From: a virus
DNA length: 25,115 nt
Virus record (IMG/VR): IMGVR_UViG_3300025000_000394
Coordinates: 1-25,115 of that record
Reading direction: 5' to 3' (one strand)
The notes under the pieces are model-generated. The model was given only the letters and a program-made list of their open reading frames with translations, was not told the DNA's origin and searched no databases. Shown one piece after another: positions 1 through 8,179 of the stretch. Position 1 is the first letter of the stretch, and each line of letters begins with the position of its first letter. The position numbers and the translations under genes were made by a program.

Positions 1-2
1 TG

Positions 3-83
3 GCGGCGTCGCTTCTTTTCAGCAACGCCCCCGTGCGTGTGAAGAACGCCGCCCGCCTTTCCCTTTTCAACCTGGCCCGATAG
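3..83 (+). CDS. 3' end of an upstream phage gene (partial)
   Basis: An open frame enters from the left edge and stops at TAG 81-83, giving a 26-residue tail that ends in SLFNLAR. The stop lies just before the ribosome binding site of the next gene, as expected for tightly packed phage genes. The fragment is too short to assign a function. Another frame is also open here, so the choice rests mainly on the well-placed stop. Confidence 0.4.
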   Translation, partial: AASLLFSNAPVRVKNAARLSLFNLAR

Positions 84-92
84 GAGAAGATC

Positions 93-506
93 ATGGCCGT
101 CAACAACGATCCGGTGTTCGGAAAAACCCCCAAGATGGCGCACGCTGCGTCCGCAGCCGCCAACGCCAACGTGGACGGCACGGGGACGATCATCACCCTG
201 CTGACCGCCGGCGCCGATGGCGCCATCGTCACCAGCCTCAAGGCCTGGGCGACGGCAACCAACGCCGGCGCGGCCCGTCTGAACGTGTTCATTTCGCAGG
301 ACGCCGGAGCTACGTGGAAACTGCATGAGAGCGCACTGATGGCGCTCTACACGGTGGCGGCGACCACGGTTCAGACGGCGGTGACGTTCGTTGACAAGGA
401 AACGCCGGACAGCGCTATCATCCTGCCGGCCGGCGCCGTCGTCGGCGTCACGTCCATGGATACCGAGGGGGTGGTGTTCGCCGCCGAGTACCAGGATCTT
501 TCGTGA
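93..506 (+). CDS. small beta-rich phage structural or accessory protein
   Basis: This encodes 137 residues from ATG 93, with GGAG at 83-86 as ribosome binding site. The sequence is rich in Ala, Thr, Val and Gly with alternating hydrophobic stretches, has no signal peptide or membrane helix, and looks like one beta-sandwich domain. It starts with MAVNNDPVF and contains a DGTGTI stretch near residue 30. As I recall, similar small proteins sit among virion or tail-fibre genes of other phages, but I cannot name a family. It overlaps the next gene by one base (stop TGA 504-506, next ATG 506). A virion decoration or fibre-associated role is inferred from fold and position only. Confidence 0.6.
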   Translation: MAVNNDPVFGKTPKMAHAASAAANANVDGTGTIITLLTAGADGAIVTSLKAWATATNAGAARLNVFISQDAGATWKLHESALMALYTVAATTVQTAVTFVDKETPDSAIILPAGAVVGVTSMDTEGVVFAAEYQDLS

Positions 507-1126
507 TGATCGTCACGCGCTCGCCCGCCTTGATCCCCCGTGGCCGGCCGGGGTTGTGCCGGCCGGTCCAGGTGGCGGCGCCCGGGTTGATTGTCGACCG
601 GCCACGGCGGGCGAGCCCTGCGGCCGGCTGGGGGCCTATCCAAGCCATCGACTCCTACGACATCGCCAACCAAAACGAAGAAGAGTCGATGTACTCCGGC
701 GGCGATATCGGCAAGGCGCAGTGCATTACCCTGGCCCAACCGACCTGGATAACCGGGGTCGCGTGGGATTTGAGAAAGCAGGGCAGCCCGACCGGCACGA
801 TTTACGCCAATCTGTACGCCGTCAGCGGGACGGTCGGCTCGACCGCCGTGCCGACTGGATCGGCCCTGGCCACGGCCGCGCTCGACGTGTCGACGCTGGA
901 CGTCGGGTTTGCCTTGGTCTGGTTCGCCTTTGCTTACAAGGCGCCGGCCGGCGGCATCGCGCTAAACGTCGAATACAGCGGCGGCGACATCTCGAACCGG
1001 CCGTTTGTCGGCATCGACACCACGTCGCCGGCGCACGGCGGCAATTACGCGGCCAACGGCGGCGCCTGGGCGGCCGCCGCCGCCGTCGACGCCATTTTTT
1101 CCGTAATCGGCCGGCCGGCGATATAG
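506..1126 (+). CDS. jelly-roll-like phage surface or tail-fibre-associated protein
   Basis: This encodes 206 residues from ATG 506; GTG 503 is also possible. From about residue 45 the protein looks like a beta-sandwich module found in phage and bacterial surface proteins: an IDSY segment, a GSPTGTIYANLY strand, a VPTGSALATAALDVSTL strand, and an NVEYSGGD strand ending in a hydrophobic C-terminus. The role is inferred as virion surface or ligand binding. The first 40 or so residues are rich in Arg, Pro and Gly, carry little fold signal, and overlie a strong DNA hairpin (541-570). Translation may therefore begin further downstream, for example at ATG 689, although that would cut off the IDSY segment. 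It is followed by AGGAGG and the next gene. Confidence 0.6.
   Translation: MIVTRSPALIPRGRPGLCRPVQVAAPGLIVDRPRRASPAAGWGPIQAIDSYDIANQNEEESMYSGGDIGKAQCITLAQPTWITGVAWDLRKQGSPTGTIYANLYAVSGTVGSTAVPTGSALATAALDVSTLDVGFALVWFAFAYKAPAGGIALNVEYSGGDISNRPFVGIDTTSPAHGGNYAANGGAWAAAAAVDAIFSVIGRPAI
541..570 (+). other. GC-rich stem-loop at the start of the second gene
   Basis: TGG plus CCGGCCGG at 541-551 pairs with CCGGCCGG plus CCA at 559-570, with one unpaired T (567) and a 7-nt loop. This gives 8 contiguous pairs plus 3 more. No T-run follows, so it is not a standard rho-independent terminator. It lies where the encoded N-terminus looks least protein-like. Confidence 0.5.
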
Positions 1127-1135
1127 GAGGCAAAA

Positions 1136-1546
1136 ATGCTACACTGGCTCACCCTCGACGCTTCCGGCGCCATCGCGTCGGCCTCCCCGACGCCCACGCG
1201 CCGCGCCACCGAAATCCGCGACGACAGCGACCCCGAGTTGGCCGCCTTCCTGGCGCCGTCGCCGGAAACCCCCGCCCAGGTCCAAGCCCGCATGTCCGCA
1301 GCCATCCAGGCCCGCCTCGACGCCTTCGCCCGCGAGCGACTGTATGATGGCATCCTGTCGCTCTGTACCTACGCGGCTTCCACCGATGCCGCGTTCGCCG
1401 CTGAAGGGCAGCGCGGCGTCGATCTGCGCGACGCCACTTGGCGGGCCGCCTGGGCTATCTTGGCCGATGTGCTCGCAGGCGCCCGCGCGGTGCCGACGCT
1501 CGAACAGCTTTTTTCCGAACTGCCGGCTTTGGAGTGGGACCAATGA
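1136..1546 (+). CDS. tail fibre assembly-like protein (DUF4376-type C-terminal domain)
   Basis: This encodes 136 residues from ATG 1136, with an ideal AGGAGG site at 1125-1130. The C-terminal half, from about residue 50, matches what I know of DUF4376-type domains in phage tail fibre assembly proteins: an Arg-rich helix (ARLDAFARERLYDGI), a segment ending in AAEGQRGVDLRDATW, and a last helix with LFSELPALEW. Such proteins act as chaperones or accessory factors for tail fibres and usually lie next to fibre genes. That fits the two beta-rich proteins just upstream. The stop overlaps the next start (ATGA at 1543-1546), which suggests translational coupling. Confidence 0.65.
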   Translation: MLHWLTLDASGAIASASPTPTRRATEIRDDSDPELAAFLAPSPETPAQVQARMSAAIQARLDAFARERLYDGILSLCTYAASTDAAFAAEGQRGVDLRDATWRAAWAILADVLAGARAVPTLEQLFSELPALEWDQ

Positions 1547-1929
1547 TCCTTACGCTGTCCATCGTTTTTTTCATCGTCGGCGCTTTGTGGCGGCGTTGGA
1601 TGGGTGGTTGGCTCGGCGGGGAGCGGTGGGTTCGCTTCGCCGTTCTGCCCCTTTTGGTGTGGCCCTTCTGGCTGGTGTGGTCGGCGCTTCCCGCGCTGCT
1701 CGCGTCGGCTGTGTGCGGGCTGTTCTTCGCGATGGCTCACGAATTCGAGGGGTGGGGCGCGGTTAAGAGGTACGTGCCGTTTGGCCTCGGGTATCCCCTG
1801 GCCTTCCGCTTTTGGCGATCGAGTTGGAACTGGCCGCCTTTTGTCGACGGCGGCACCGCGATCGGCGAGCTGTTTTTGGTGGGCACGTTCTGGGCGTGTG
1901 TTCCGCTGGTCTTGTGGGGGTGGGTATGA
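1543..1929 (+). CDS. small integral membrane protein of unknown function
   Basis: This encodes 128 residues from ATG 1543, preceded by GGAG at 1531-1534, eight bases away. The frame is open further upstream, but this start has the site and the ATGA overlap. The hydrophobic segments are an N-terminal one (ILTLSIVFFIVGALW), a long central one rich in Leu, Trp and Ala (around FAVLPLLVWPFWLVW), and a C-terminal one (LFLVGTFWACVPLVLW), so three to four membrane passes are likely. Tryptophan is unusually frequent. I do not recognise a family. A lysis-accessory or superinfection-related membrane role is conceivable, but the lysis cassette lies 20 kb away. Its stop overlaps the next start. Confidence 0.6.
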   Translation: MILTLSIVFFIVGALWRRWMGGWLGGERWVRFAVLPLLVWPFWLVWSALPALLASAVCGLFFAMAHEFEGWGAVKRYVPFGLGYPLAFRFWRSSWNWPPFVDGGTAIGELFLVGTFWACVPLVLWGWV

Positions 1930-2114
1930 TGGAGCGGGCATTGGACCACAGCGCGATAGCCGCGGCGGCGACGGCCAGCATCGTCCCCTGGCTGGGCATC
2001 ATCAACGGCGTGTTGTCGGCTTTGTTGGCTGCCAGCACTCTCGCCTTCCTACTGTGGCGGTGGCGCCGGCAAGTCCTGCTTGATCGGGCGGAGCGGAATG
2101 GCGCGTCGAAGTAG
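1926..2114 (+). CDS. very small single-pass membrane protein
   Basis: This encodes 62 residues from ATG 1926, which overlaps the stop of the preceding gene (TGA 1927-1929). One clear transmembrane segment runs from about residue 15 to 45 (around WLGIINGVLSALLAASTLAF). It is followed by a basic tail (RWRRQ) that should stay cytoplasmic. Its 3' end overlaps the terminase start by 17 bases. The size and topology recall small holin-like or Rz-independent lysis peptides, but nothing sequence-specific supports that. It is likely translationally coupled to its neighbours. Confidence 0.55.
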   Translation: MMERALDHSAIAAAATASIVPWLGIINGVLSALLAASTLAFLLWRWRRQVLLDRAERNGASK

Positions 2115-3762
2115 GCAAGCGGACGCGCAGTCGCTCGGTGACTCCGAGCGGCAGATTCGCCTGCTGGAGCGGGCGAAGAAGATTCAGCTTGCGCGGACCA
2201 ATTTGATCGACTTCGCCGAATTCATGATGCCCGATCCCGAGGATATGGACGACGCGACTCGCTCGCTTTATCGGGCGCAGCCATACCATATGTTGCTGGC
2301 CGAGGGGTTGGAGAGGGTCGACCGGGGCGAGTGCCTGCGGCTCGGCATGTCGCTGCCTCCGCAGCACGGCAAGACGCGGTTAGCCTCGGTCAACTTCGCG
2401 GCGTGGTACGCCGGCCGGCACTCGCGGCGCAACACCATTTTCGCGGCGTACAACGAGACGTATGCCAGCAAGATCGGCGGGCTGGTGCGGGGCGTCATGC
2501 AGTCGCCGCAGTATGCTGCCGTCTTTCCGCACGTTACGCTGGATAAGGGTTCGCGCGCCAAGGACGCGCTCGAGACCTGCGAAGGCGGCCAGCTCAACTT
2601 CGTTGGCCGGGGCGGGTCCGGCACGGGATTGCCGGCCGATCTCGTCGTGATCGACGACCCGATCAAGGGCGACAGCGAGGCGAATAGCCCGACGATTATC
2701 GAGTCGCTGCACGACTGGTATTCCTCGACGATCTATTCGCGTGTCCGTGCCACAACGGCGATCGTCATCATTCACACCCGCTGGGTTGAGGACGACTTGC
2801 TGGGGCGCATGTGTGACCCCGATCACCCCTGGCGGCAGACCGACGACGGCAAGGAAGAGGCGGCGCGCTGGGACTATATCAACATTCCGGCGGTACTCTT
2901 CGACGGGCCGATCGCCCAGGCGCTGAACAAAAATCTGGAGATCCCGACCGATCCGCAGGTGGTATCGGCGTTTGGAAAGAAGCCGATGGCGGCGTTGTGG
3001 CCGGAGGAATTCAACCTGCGCCATTTGGCGTCGGCCAAGAAGCTTGACAAGAACAATTTCGAGGCGCTGTACCAGGGGCACCCGAACCCCGAGGACGGCG
3101 ACTATTTCAAGGCGGAAGGGATTGTCGAGTACCAGGCGCAGGACTTGCCCCGGAATCTGCGCATCTACGGGGCGTCGGATCACGCCATCACCGAGAAAAA
3201 GAAGAACGACCCCAACGTCATCGGCTGCGTCGGCGTCGATGAGAAGGATCACGTTTGGATCTTCCCTGATTTAGTGTGGGAGCGTATGGAGACCGATCGG
3301 ATCGTCGAGGAATTGATCGCGATGATGCGCAATCGTCGGCCGCTGCTATGGTGGATGGAAAGCGAAAACATCTCCAAATCGTTTGGCCCGTTCCTCTACA
3401 AACGGATGATGGAAGAGAAGGTCTACTGCGCGATCGACGCGCAGACGCCGTCGGCCGACAAACGGGCGCGTGCCCGGGCGATTCAGGGCCGCATGTCGAT
3501 GAAAATGGTCCACTTCCCCGCGTTTGCGCCGTGGTGGCCGCGGGCGCGGGCGGAACTGCTGAAGTTCCCCCGGGCGACGCATGATGATTTTGTCGACTGG
3601 CTGGCGTGGATCGGCCGCGGGCTGATGGCGGAGGTGGCGGCGGACGCGGCGCCGCAGTGCGAGGAGAAGGTGATTAAGGTCGGTTCGATTTCGTGGATCA
3701 AGGCGGCATCGGCGCGTGAAGAGCGTCAGAGGAAGATGCGCAAGGCGACAGCGGGGTTCTGA
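2098..3762 (+). CDS. terL: terminase large subunit (DNA packaging ATPase/nuclease)
   Basis: This encodes 554 residues from ATG 2098, with GGAG at 2090-2093; TTG 2080 in the same frame is less likely. The protein packages concatemeric phage DNA into the prohead and cuts it. The N-terminal ATPase shows the terminase-type Walker A PPQHGKT (87-93), Walker B LVVIDDP (182-188) and a coupling motif HTRW (226-229). The C-terminal RNase H-like nuclease shows acidic residues at D361 (GASDHAI), E421 (MESEN) and the final HDDFVDWLAW segment (from 495). The length is normal for the family. No small terminase subunit was recognised in the window. The portal gene follows two bases after the stop, in the usual order. 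Confidence 0.95.
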   Translation: MARRSRQADAQSLGDSERQIRLLERAKKIQLARTNLIDFAEFMMPDPEDMDDATRSLYRAQPYHMLLAEGLERVDRGECLRLGMSLPPQHGKTRLASVNFAAWYAGRHSRRNTIFAAYNETYASKIGGLVRGVMQSPQYAAVFPHVTLDKGSRAKDALETCEGGQLNFVGRGGSGTGLPADLVVIDDPIKGDSEANSPTIIESLHDWYSSTIYSRVRATTAIVIIHTRWVEDDLLGRMCDPDHPWRQTDDGKEEAARWDYINIPAVLFDGPIAQALNKNLEIPTDPQVVSAFGKKPMAALWPEEFNLRHLASAKKLDKNNFEALYQGHPNPEDGDYFKAEGIVEYQAQDLPRNLRIYGASDHAITEKKKNDPNVIGCVGVDEKDHVWIFPDLVWERMETDRIVEELIAMMRNRRPLLWWMESENISKSFGPFLYKRMMEEKVYCAIDAQTPSADKRARARAIQGRMSMKMVHFPAFAPWWPRARAELLKFPRATHDDFVDWLAWIGRGLMAEVAADAAPQCEEKVIKVGSISWIKAASAREERQRKMRKATAGF

Positions 3763-3763
3763 C

Positions 3764-5884
3764 ATGGACGAGCAGATGGAAATGCGGCAGAGCGAACCTT
3801 CGGGCGATCGTCAGATGCCGGAAGTCGATCCCGCGCGCAAGGCGCTGGTGACGCAGTGGTTGACCAAGGTGCGCGCCGCCGAGAAGTATTGGGAGAAGGA
3901 CTTCAAGGCGATGCGCCGGGACATGGACCTGGCGCGATTGGGCGCGGATGGTGATTGGGTGGGCGCAGACAATTATGTGGCCAACCTGATCCAGCGGCAC
4001 GTCAACCAGAAGGTCGCAGCGCTCTACGCGCGTAACCCGCGGGCGCGAGCCAAGCGGCGGGAGCGACTGGAATTCGCGGTGTGGGATGGCGACCCGCAGA
4101 GCGCGATGGCGGCGCAGCAGGCGGTGGCCGCCCAGGCGCAGGCCACAAGGGCGGGCGACCCGATGGCGCCGCTGCTGGCGGACCCGCAGTCGCAGGCGAT
4201 TTTGCAGGACATCGCCGAGGCGCAGGCGCGCATCCGCATGTTGGATCGCATGGGGAAAACGCTGGAGATCCTGTTTCACTACTACCTCGATGAGCAGGAG
4301 CCCCGCTTCAAGAAGCTGGCGAAGATGATGGTGCGCCGGGCCATTGTGACCGGCATCGCCTACTTGAAGTTGGGGTTCCAGCGCATCTTGGAGCCGCAGC
4401 CGGACATCTCGGCGCGCATCAACGATGTGACCGAGCAGATCTCGGTGGCCGAGCGGATGATGGCGGACGCAGCCGACGGTGTCGACGTCGACCCGGATTC
4501 GCCGAACGTCGAGGAACTGCGTTTGCTGCTGGCTGACTTGCAGTCGAAAGAAAGCATCGTCGTGCGCGAGGGGCCGGTGACGCTGTTCCCCGAGTCGACG
4601 GCGATCATTCCCGACCCCAAGTGCAAGCAGTTGGATGGTTTCATCGGCGCCGATTGGGTGGCCGAGAAGTTTATCAAAACGCCCGACGAGGTGAAGGAGA
4701 TTTACAAGGTCGATCTCGGTAAGAACTATCGGGAGCACACGGCCGACACGTTGACCAAGTTCGAAAAGTTCTACGAGAGCGACGAGCCGTCGGCGAAGGA
4801 CGCGCACAAGGGTCTTTGCGTCGTCTATGAGATTCACCACAAGAAAAATCGCCAGGTGCTCACCGTCGCCGAAGGCTACCCCGACTTCCTGCGCGAACCG
4901 GCGGCGCCGCGGCCGATGTTGGAGCGCTTCTGGCCGTATTTGACCCTGACGTTCAACGACATCGCTCACGAGTGCGAACTGTTCCCAAATTCCGACGTGC
5001 GCATGCTTTATCCCATGCAGCAGGAGTACAATCGGTCGCGGCAGGGCTTGCGCGAACAGCGCCAGGCCAACCGGCCGAAGTACGTCACGGCGGCGTCGGC
5101 CGGCCTGGATCAGTCCGACAAGGATCAGCTCAAGTCACATCCGAACAGTGCCCTGCTGGAAATCAAGGCCCTGCAGCCGAACCAGAAGGTCGGCGACCTG
5201 ATCCAGCGCTTTCCTACGGTGCCGATCGACCCGGCGCTTTACGACACCACGCCGATCTTTGAGGACGTGTTGCGCACGGTCGGCTCGCAGGAAGCCAATT
5301 TCGGGCCGAACAGCGGAGGCACGGCGACGGAAAGCTCAATCGCCGAGTCCTCGCGCATGTCCGTGCAGTCTTCGGACGTCGACAGCCTGGATGACCTGCT
5401 GACTGATTACGCGCGGTCGCAGAGCCAGATGATGCTCTCGGAACTGCCCAAGGAGAGCGTTGTCGAAATCGTTGGGCCCGGCGCTGTGTGGCCGGAGGTA
5501 TCGCCGGAACAGAACGCCAAGGAGATTTGGCTCGAGGTTAAAGCCGGGTCGTCTGGGCGGCCGAATCGGGCGGCGGAGCTGGCTAACCTGGAGCGGGCGG
5601 CGCCGACCGTGCTGCAGGTGCCGGGCATCTCGCCGGTGTGGTTCGCCCGGCAGGTGCTCGAGCGGCTGGACGACAGCATCGATGTTTCCGAGGCGATCGT
5701 GGAGGGGCTGCCGTCGATCGTCGCCATGAACCAGATGGCGCGGTCGGCCGCTGGCGGGGCGGCGCAGATGGCTACCGGTGACCCGGCGACGGATCCGGCG
5801 CAGCAAGGTGGCGCGGGTGGTAAGGTGGCCGACGACCAGGCGAACCGGAACGAGCCGGGGGGTCAGCCCGCATTTCCTGCTTGA
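3764..5884 (+). CDS. portal protein
   Basis: This encodes 706 residues from ATG 3764, two bases after the terminase stop. The portal forms the dodecameric ring at the capsid vertex through which DNA passes and onto which the terminase and tail assemble. Features typical of podovirus portals are an N-terminal helical segment with DGDWVGADNYVANLIQ, an Ala/Gln-rich insertion at about 115-160, a helical stretch with MMVRRAIVTGIAYLKLGF, a central segment RQGLREQRQANRPKYV, and an Ala/Gln/Gly-rich flexible C-terminus. The order terminase, portal, scaffold, capsid supports the call strongly. The ribosome binding site is weak, so expression probably relies on coupling to terminase translation. Confidence 0.9.
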   Translation: MDEQMEMRQSEPSGDRQMPEVDPARKALVTQWLTKVRAAEKYWEKDFKAMRRDMDLARLGADGDWVGADNYVANLIQRHVNQKVAALYARNPRARAKRRERLEFAVWDGDPQSAMAAQQAVAAQAQATRAGDPMAPLLADPQSQAILQDIAEAQARIRMLDRMGKTLEILFHYYLDEQEPRFKKLAKMMVRRAIVTGIAYLKLGFQRILEPQPDISARINDVTEQISVAERMMADAADGVDVDPDSPNVEELRLLLADLQSKESIVVREGPVTLFPESTAIIPDPKCKQLDGFIGADWVAEKFIKTPDEVKEIYKVDLGKNYREHTADTLTKFEKFYESDEPSAKDAHKGLCVVYEIHHKKNRQVLTVAEGYPDFLREPAAPRPMLERFWPYLTLTFNDIAHECELFPNSDVRMLYPMQQEYNRSRQGLREQRQANRPKYVTAASAGLDQSDKDQLKSHPNSALLEIKALQPNQKVGDLIQRFPTVPIDPALYDTTPIFEDVLRTVGSQEANFGPNSGGTATESSIAESSRMSVQSSDVDSLDDLLTDYARSQSQMMLSELPKESVVEIVGPGAVWPEVSPEQNAKEIWLEVKAGSSGRPNRAAELANLERAAPTVLQVPGISPVWFARQVLERLDDSIDVSEAIVEGLPSIVAMNQMARSAAGGAAQMATGDPATDPAQQGGAGGKVADDQANRNEPGGQPAFPA

Positions 5885-5899
5885 TTGTTTTGTAGAAAA

Positions 5900-5962
5900 A
5901 TGAGAAAGTGCGCTTACTACATGTTCAACAAGACCAGCGTCGAGAAGCGCGGGATTCTTTAA
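5900..5962 (+). CDS. possible 20-residue ORF between portal and scaffold
   Basis: ATG 5900 to TAA 5960-5962 encodes MRKCAYYMFNKTSVEKRGIL. It fills most of the 88-base gap between portal and scaffold, an AT-richer patch in an otherwise GC-rich region. The peptide has a natural-looking composition (Tyr, Phe, Lys). No clear ribosome binding site precedes the ATG. It may be a small conserved phage peptide or simply spacer sequence. Confidence 0.3.
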   Translation: MRKCAYYMFNKTSVEKRGIL

Positions 5963-5972
5963 TGGAGACGAA

Positions 5973-7040
5973 ATGCCGAATTCGTCAGCGGTAGAGAAGG
6001 ATCCCGTCGGCCAGGGCAACCCGGTCGACGGGAAAAACGTGGACGGAAAAGAAAAGACTGCCGCGGATCCGTCCCCCGCGGATGGCAAGGGCGAAAAGAC
6101 GACCGCCGAGGTGCTGGACGAAGTTTTAGCCGCCAGCAAGCCCGGCGCGGAGCAGGCGCCCGACTCCGAGACAGGTCAGGAAGGCCCCGACGGGACCGAT
6201 AAGGCGGCCATCGACGACAAGTCGAAGGGCGCCGAGGAGGAACTGCCGGACGAAGTCACCGAAGACGAACTGAAGGCGCAAAAGCCGAAGACGCAAAAGC
6301 GGATGCGGCAACTGCTCGCCCAGCGGGACGAATACCGTGAGATCGGTACGCCCGAGGAGGTCAAGCAGTTCAAACATTCGCACGAGCAGTTCACGCGGAT
6401 CACCGCGTATATCGAGGAAGCGGGCCTCGTCTCGGAAGAGGTGAGCACCGGTTTCGAGATCATGCGGCTGATGAAGCAGGAACCGCTCAAGGCGAGGGAA
6501 GCGCTGCGGCCGTACATGGCTCGGCTCGAACAGATCGCCGGCGAGGTTTTGGCACCGGAACTGGCTGAGCGAGTCAAGCAGGGGGCGATCGCGGAAGAGG
6601 ACGCCCGGCAGCTGCAACGGTCGCAGTCGAGGGAAGCGCTTGCGCAGGCAGCGGCGAAGCGAGCGGCGGACAAGGCCGAGAGCATTCAGCAGCAGACGCA
6701 GACGCGGACGAACACGCTGGAGGTTCAGCAGTCTGTCTCCTTGTGGGAGCAGAAGTGGCGGGCAGCCGACCCTGACTATAAGGCCAAGCAGCCGCGAGTA
6801 CAGAAGGAAATCAAGCTCGCTGTTCTTGAGCTGGGGCATGTGCCTTCCGCCAAGGAAGCCGTCGCCATCGCCCAAAAGGCGCTCGACGAAGTCAACGCGG
6901 AGTTCAAGGCTCTTCGGCCCAGCAAAAAGGACGCGATCGATCCTCCGGTCTCCGGCGGCGCGGCGCCAGACGCGCAGCCCGTGCCGAAGACGACCCTGGA
7001 CGTCGTGAACCAGGCGCTTCGGGCATCGGCCGCGCGGTGA
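5973..7040 (+). CDS. capsid scaffolding protein
   Basis: This encodes 355 residues from ATG 5973, preceded by TGGAG. Scaffolds direct assembly of the procapsid and are lost before DNA packaging. The sequence fits: the first 95 or so residues are strongly acidic, hydrophilic and disordered-looking (many Asp, Glu, Gly, Pro, Lys). A long helical, coiled-coil-prone middle with many Gln, Glu, Ala and Arg follows (for example SIQQQTQTRTNTLEVQQS). The C-terminus is basic and Pro-rich with an ALRPSKKDAI segment. Scaffolds have little sequence conservation, so the call rests on composition and on position directly between portal and major capsid protein. Confidence 0.85.
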   Translation: MPNSSAVEKDPVGQGNPVDGKNVDGKEKTAADPSPADGKGEKTTAEVLDEVLAASKPGAEQAPDSETGQEGPDGTDKAAIDDKSKGAEEELPDEVTEDELKAQKPKTQKRMRQLLAQRDEYREIGTPEEVKQFKHSHEQFTRITAYIEEAGLVSEEVSTGFEIMRLMKQEPLKAREALRPYMARLEQIAGEVLAPELAERVKQGAIAEEDARQLQRSQSREALAQAAAKRAADKAESIQQQTQTRTNTLEVQQSVSLWEQKWRAADPDYKAKQPRVQKEIKLAVLELGHVPSAKEAVAIAQKALDEVNAEFKALRPSKKDAIDPPVSGGAAPDAQPVPKTTLDVVNQALRASAAR

Positions 7041-7069
7041 TCCAACCATCCGCGTAGAGGACAACCATC

Positions 7070-8143
7070 ATGCCTTTTACCGCTCTCGAACTCGAAAACA
7101 TCGCCAACGCGGTGATCGATTTTCACATGGACCAGGGCAAAATCTGGTCGCAGACCATTCAGGACAAGCCTCTTCTGAAGGCTATGGAGTCGGCCAAGAA
7201 GACCTTCCCCGGCGGCAAGGAGAACATCACCGTCCGGGTGAAGGGCACGTACACCACGGACATCGAAGGGTACTCCGAGGATGACGAGGTGTCCTACGGC
7301 AACCCGGCCAACATCAAAACCGCGAGTTTCCCGTGGAAGGAGTGGCATTCCGGTATCAAGGTCACCATGACCGAGCTGAAGAAGGACGGCATCTCCGTCA
7401 ACGACAGCACGACCGGCAAGAACACGTCCGAGCACAGCGGGCGCGAGAAGACCGCCCTGGCGAATCTCCTCGAAGACAAGGTCGAGGACATGGCCGAAGG
7501 CACCGCCCGTGGCGAGAACCTGATGTACTGGCGCGACGGCACCCTGGATTCCAAACTGGCCCCCGGCGTGCGGTCGTTCATCCTGGACAACCCCGCTTCG
7601 GCCACGGTGGTCGCCGGCATTGACCAGTCGACCAACACCTGGTGGCGGAACCGCTCCAACGTGAACCTGGCGGCGGCCCTGCTGACCGGCGGCGCGATCA
7701 ACGTGGCCACGCCGGCCAATCAGTTGCTCGTCACGGCGCTGCAGCGCGAGATGCGTCAGCTTCGCCGGTATGGCGCCCCCAAACACCTCGCCCTGGCGGG
7801 TTCCGACTTTCTGGACGCCTTCGAGCAGGAGCTTCGCGCGAAAGGCAACTACACCCTGGACGGTTGGTCGAAGAGCGGCCGGATCGACGCCAGCGTGGCC
7901 GATCTCGCCTTCAAGGGCGTCAATCTGGAGTACGACCCGACTCTCGACGATGAGGGGCTGTCGAAGTACCTCTTCCTCCTCGACACCAAGCACATCTTTC
8001 CGATGATGATGGAGGGTGAGGACAAGAAGCGGCACGCGCCGGCCCGGCCCGAGAACCAGTACGTCATCCATCGCGCGGTGACGTCGACCGGCGGTCTCGT
8101 CTGCCGGAAGCGCAACAGCTCGGGCGTGTACTGGATTTCGTAG
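7070..8143 (+). CDS. major capsid protein
   Basis: This encodes 357 residues from ATG 7070, with AGAGGA at 7056-7061. It is the main shell subunit, most likely HK97-fold. Recognisable features are an extended N-terminal helix region, a glycine-rich loop with VRVKGTYTTDIEGYSEDD, the segment FPWKEWHSGIKVTMTELKK, a spine-helix-like stretch (LANLLEDKVEDMAEGTARG), and a C-terminal beta segment ending in SGVYWIS. It follows the scaffold gene and precedes the likely decoration protein. The length is normal. I did not see a protease gene, so maturation probably does not involve a prohead protease encoded here. Confidence 0.9.
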   Translation: MPFTALELENIANAVIDFHMDQGKIWSQTIQDKPLLKAMESAKKTFPGGKENITVRVKGTYTTDIEGYSEDDEVSYGNPANIKTASFPWKEWHSGIKVTMTELKKDGISVNDSTTGKNTSEHSGREKTALANLLEDKVEDMAEGTARGENLMYWRDGTLDSKLAPGVRSFILDNPASATVVAGIDQSTNTWWRNRSNVNLAAALLTGGAINVATPANQLLVTALQREMRQLRRYGAPKHLALAGSDFLDAFEQELRAKGNYTLDGWSKSGRIDASVADLAFKGVNLEYDPTLDDEGLSKYLFLLDTKHIFPMMMEGEDKKRHAPARPENQYVIHRAVTSTGGLVCRKRNSSGVYWIS

Positions 8144-8179
8144 TCCAGGCGTCGGAAACAGAGAATAAGGAATTTTGTC

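Noticed and set aside
3698-4969. Long minus-strand open frame (423 codons) opposite the portal gene
   Set aside because: It is a mirror of the GC-rich portal gene, with Arg/His/Leu-rich composition and no ribosome binding site; the portal on the other strand is clear.
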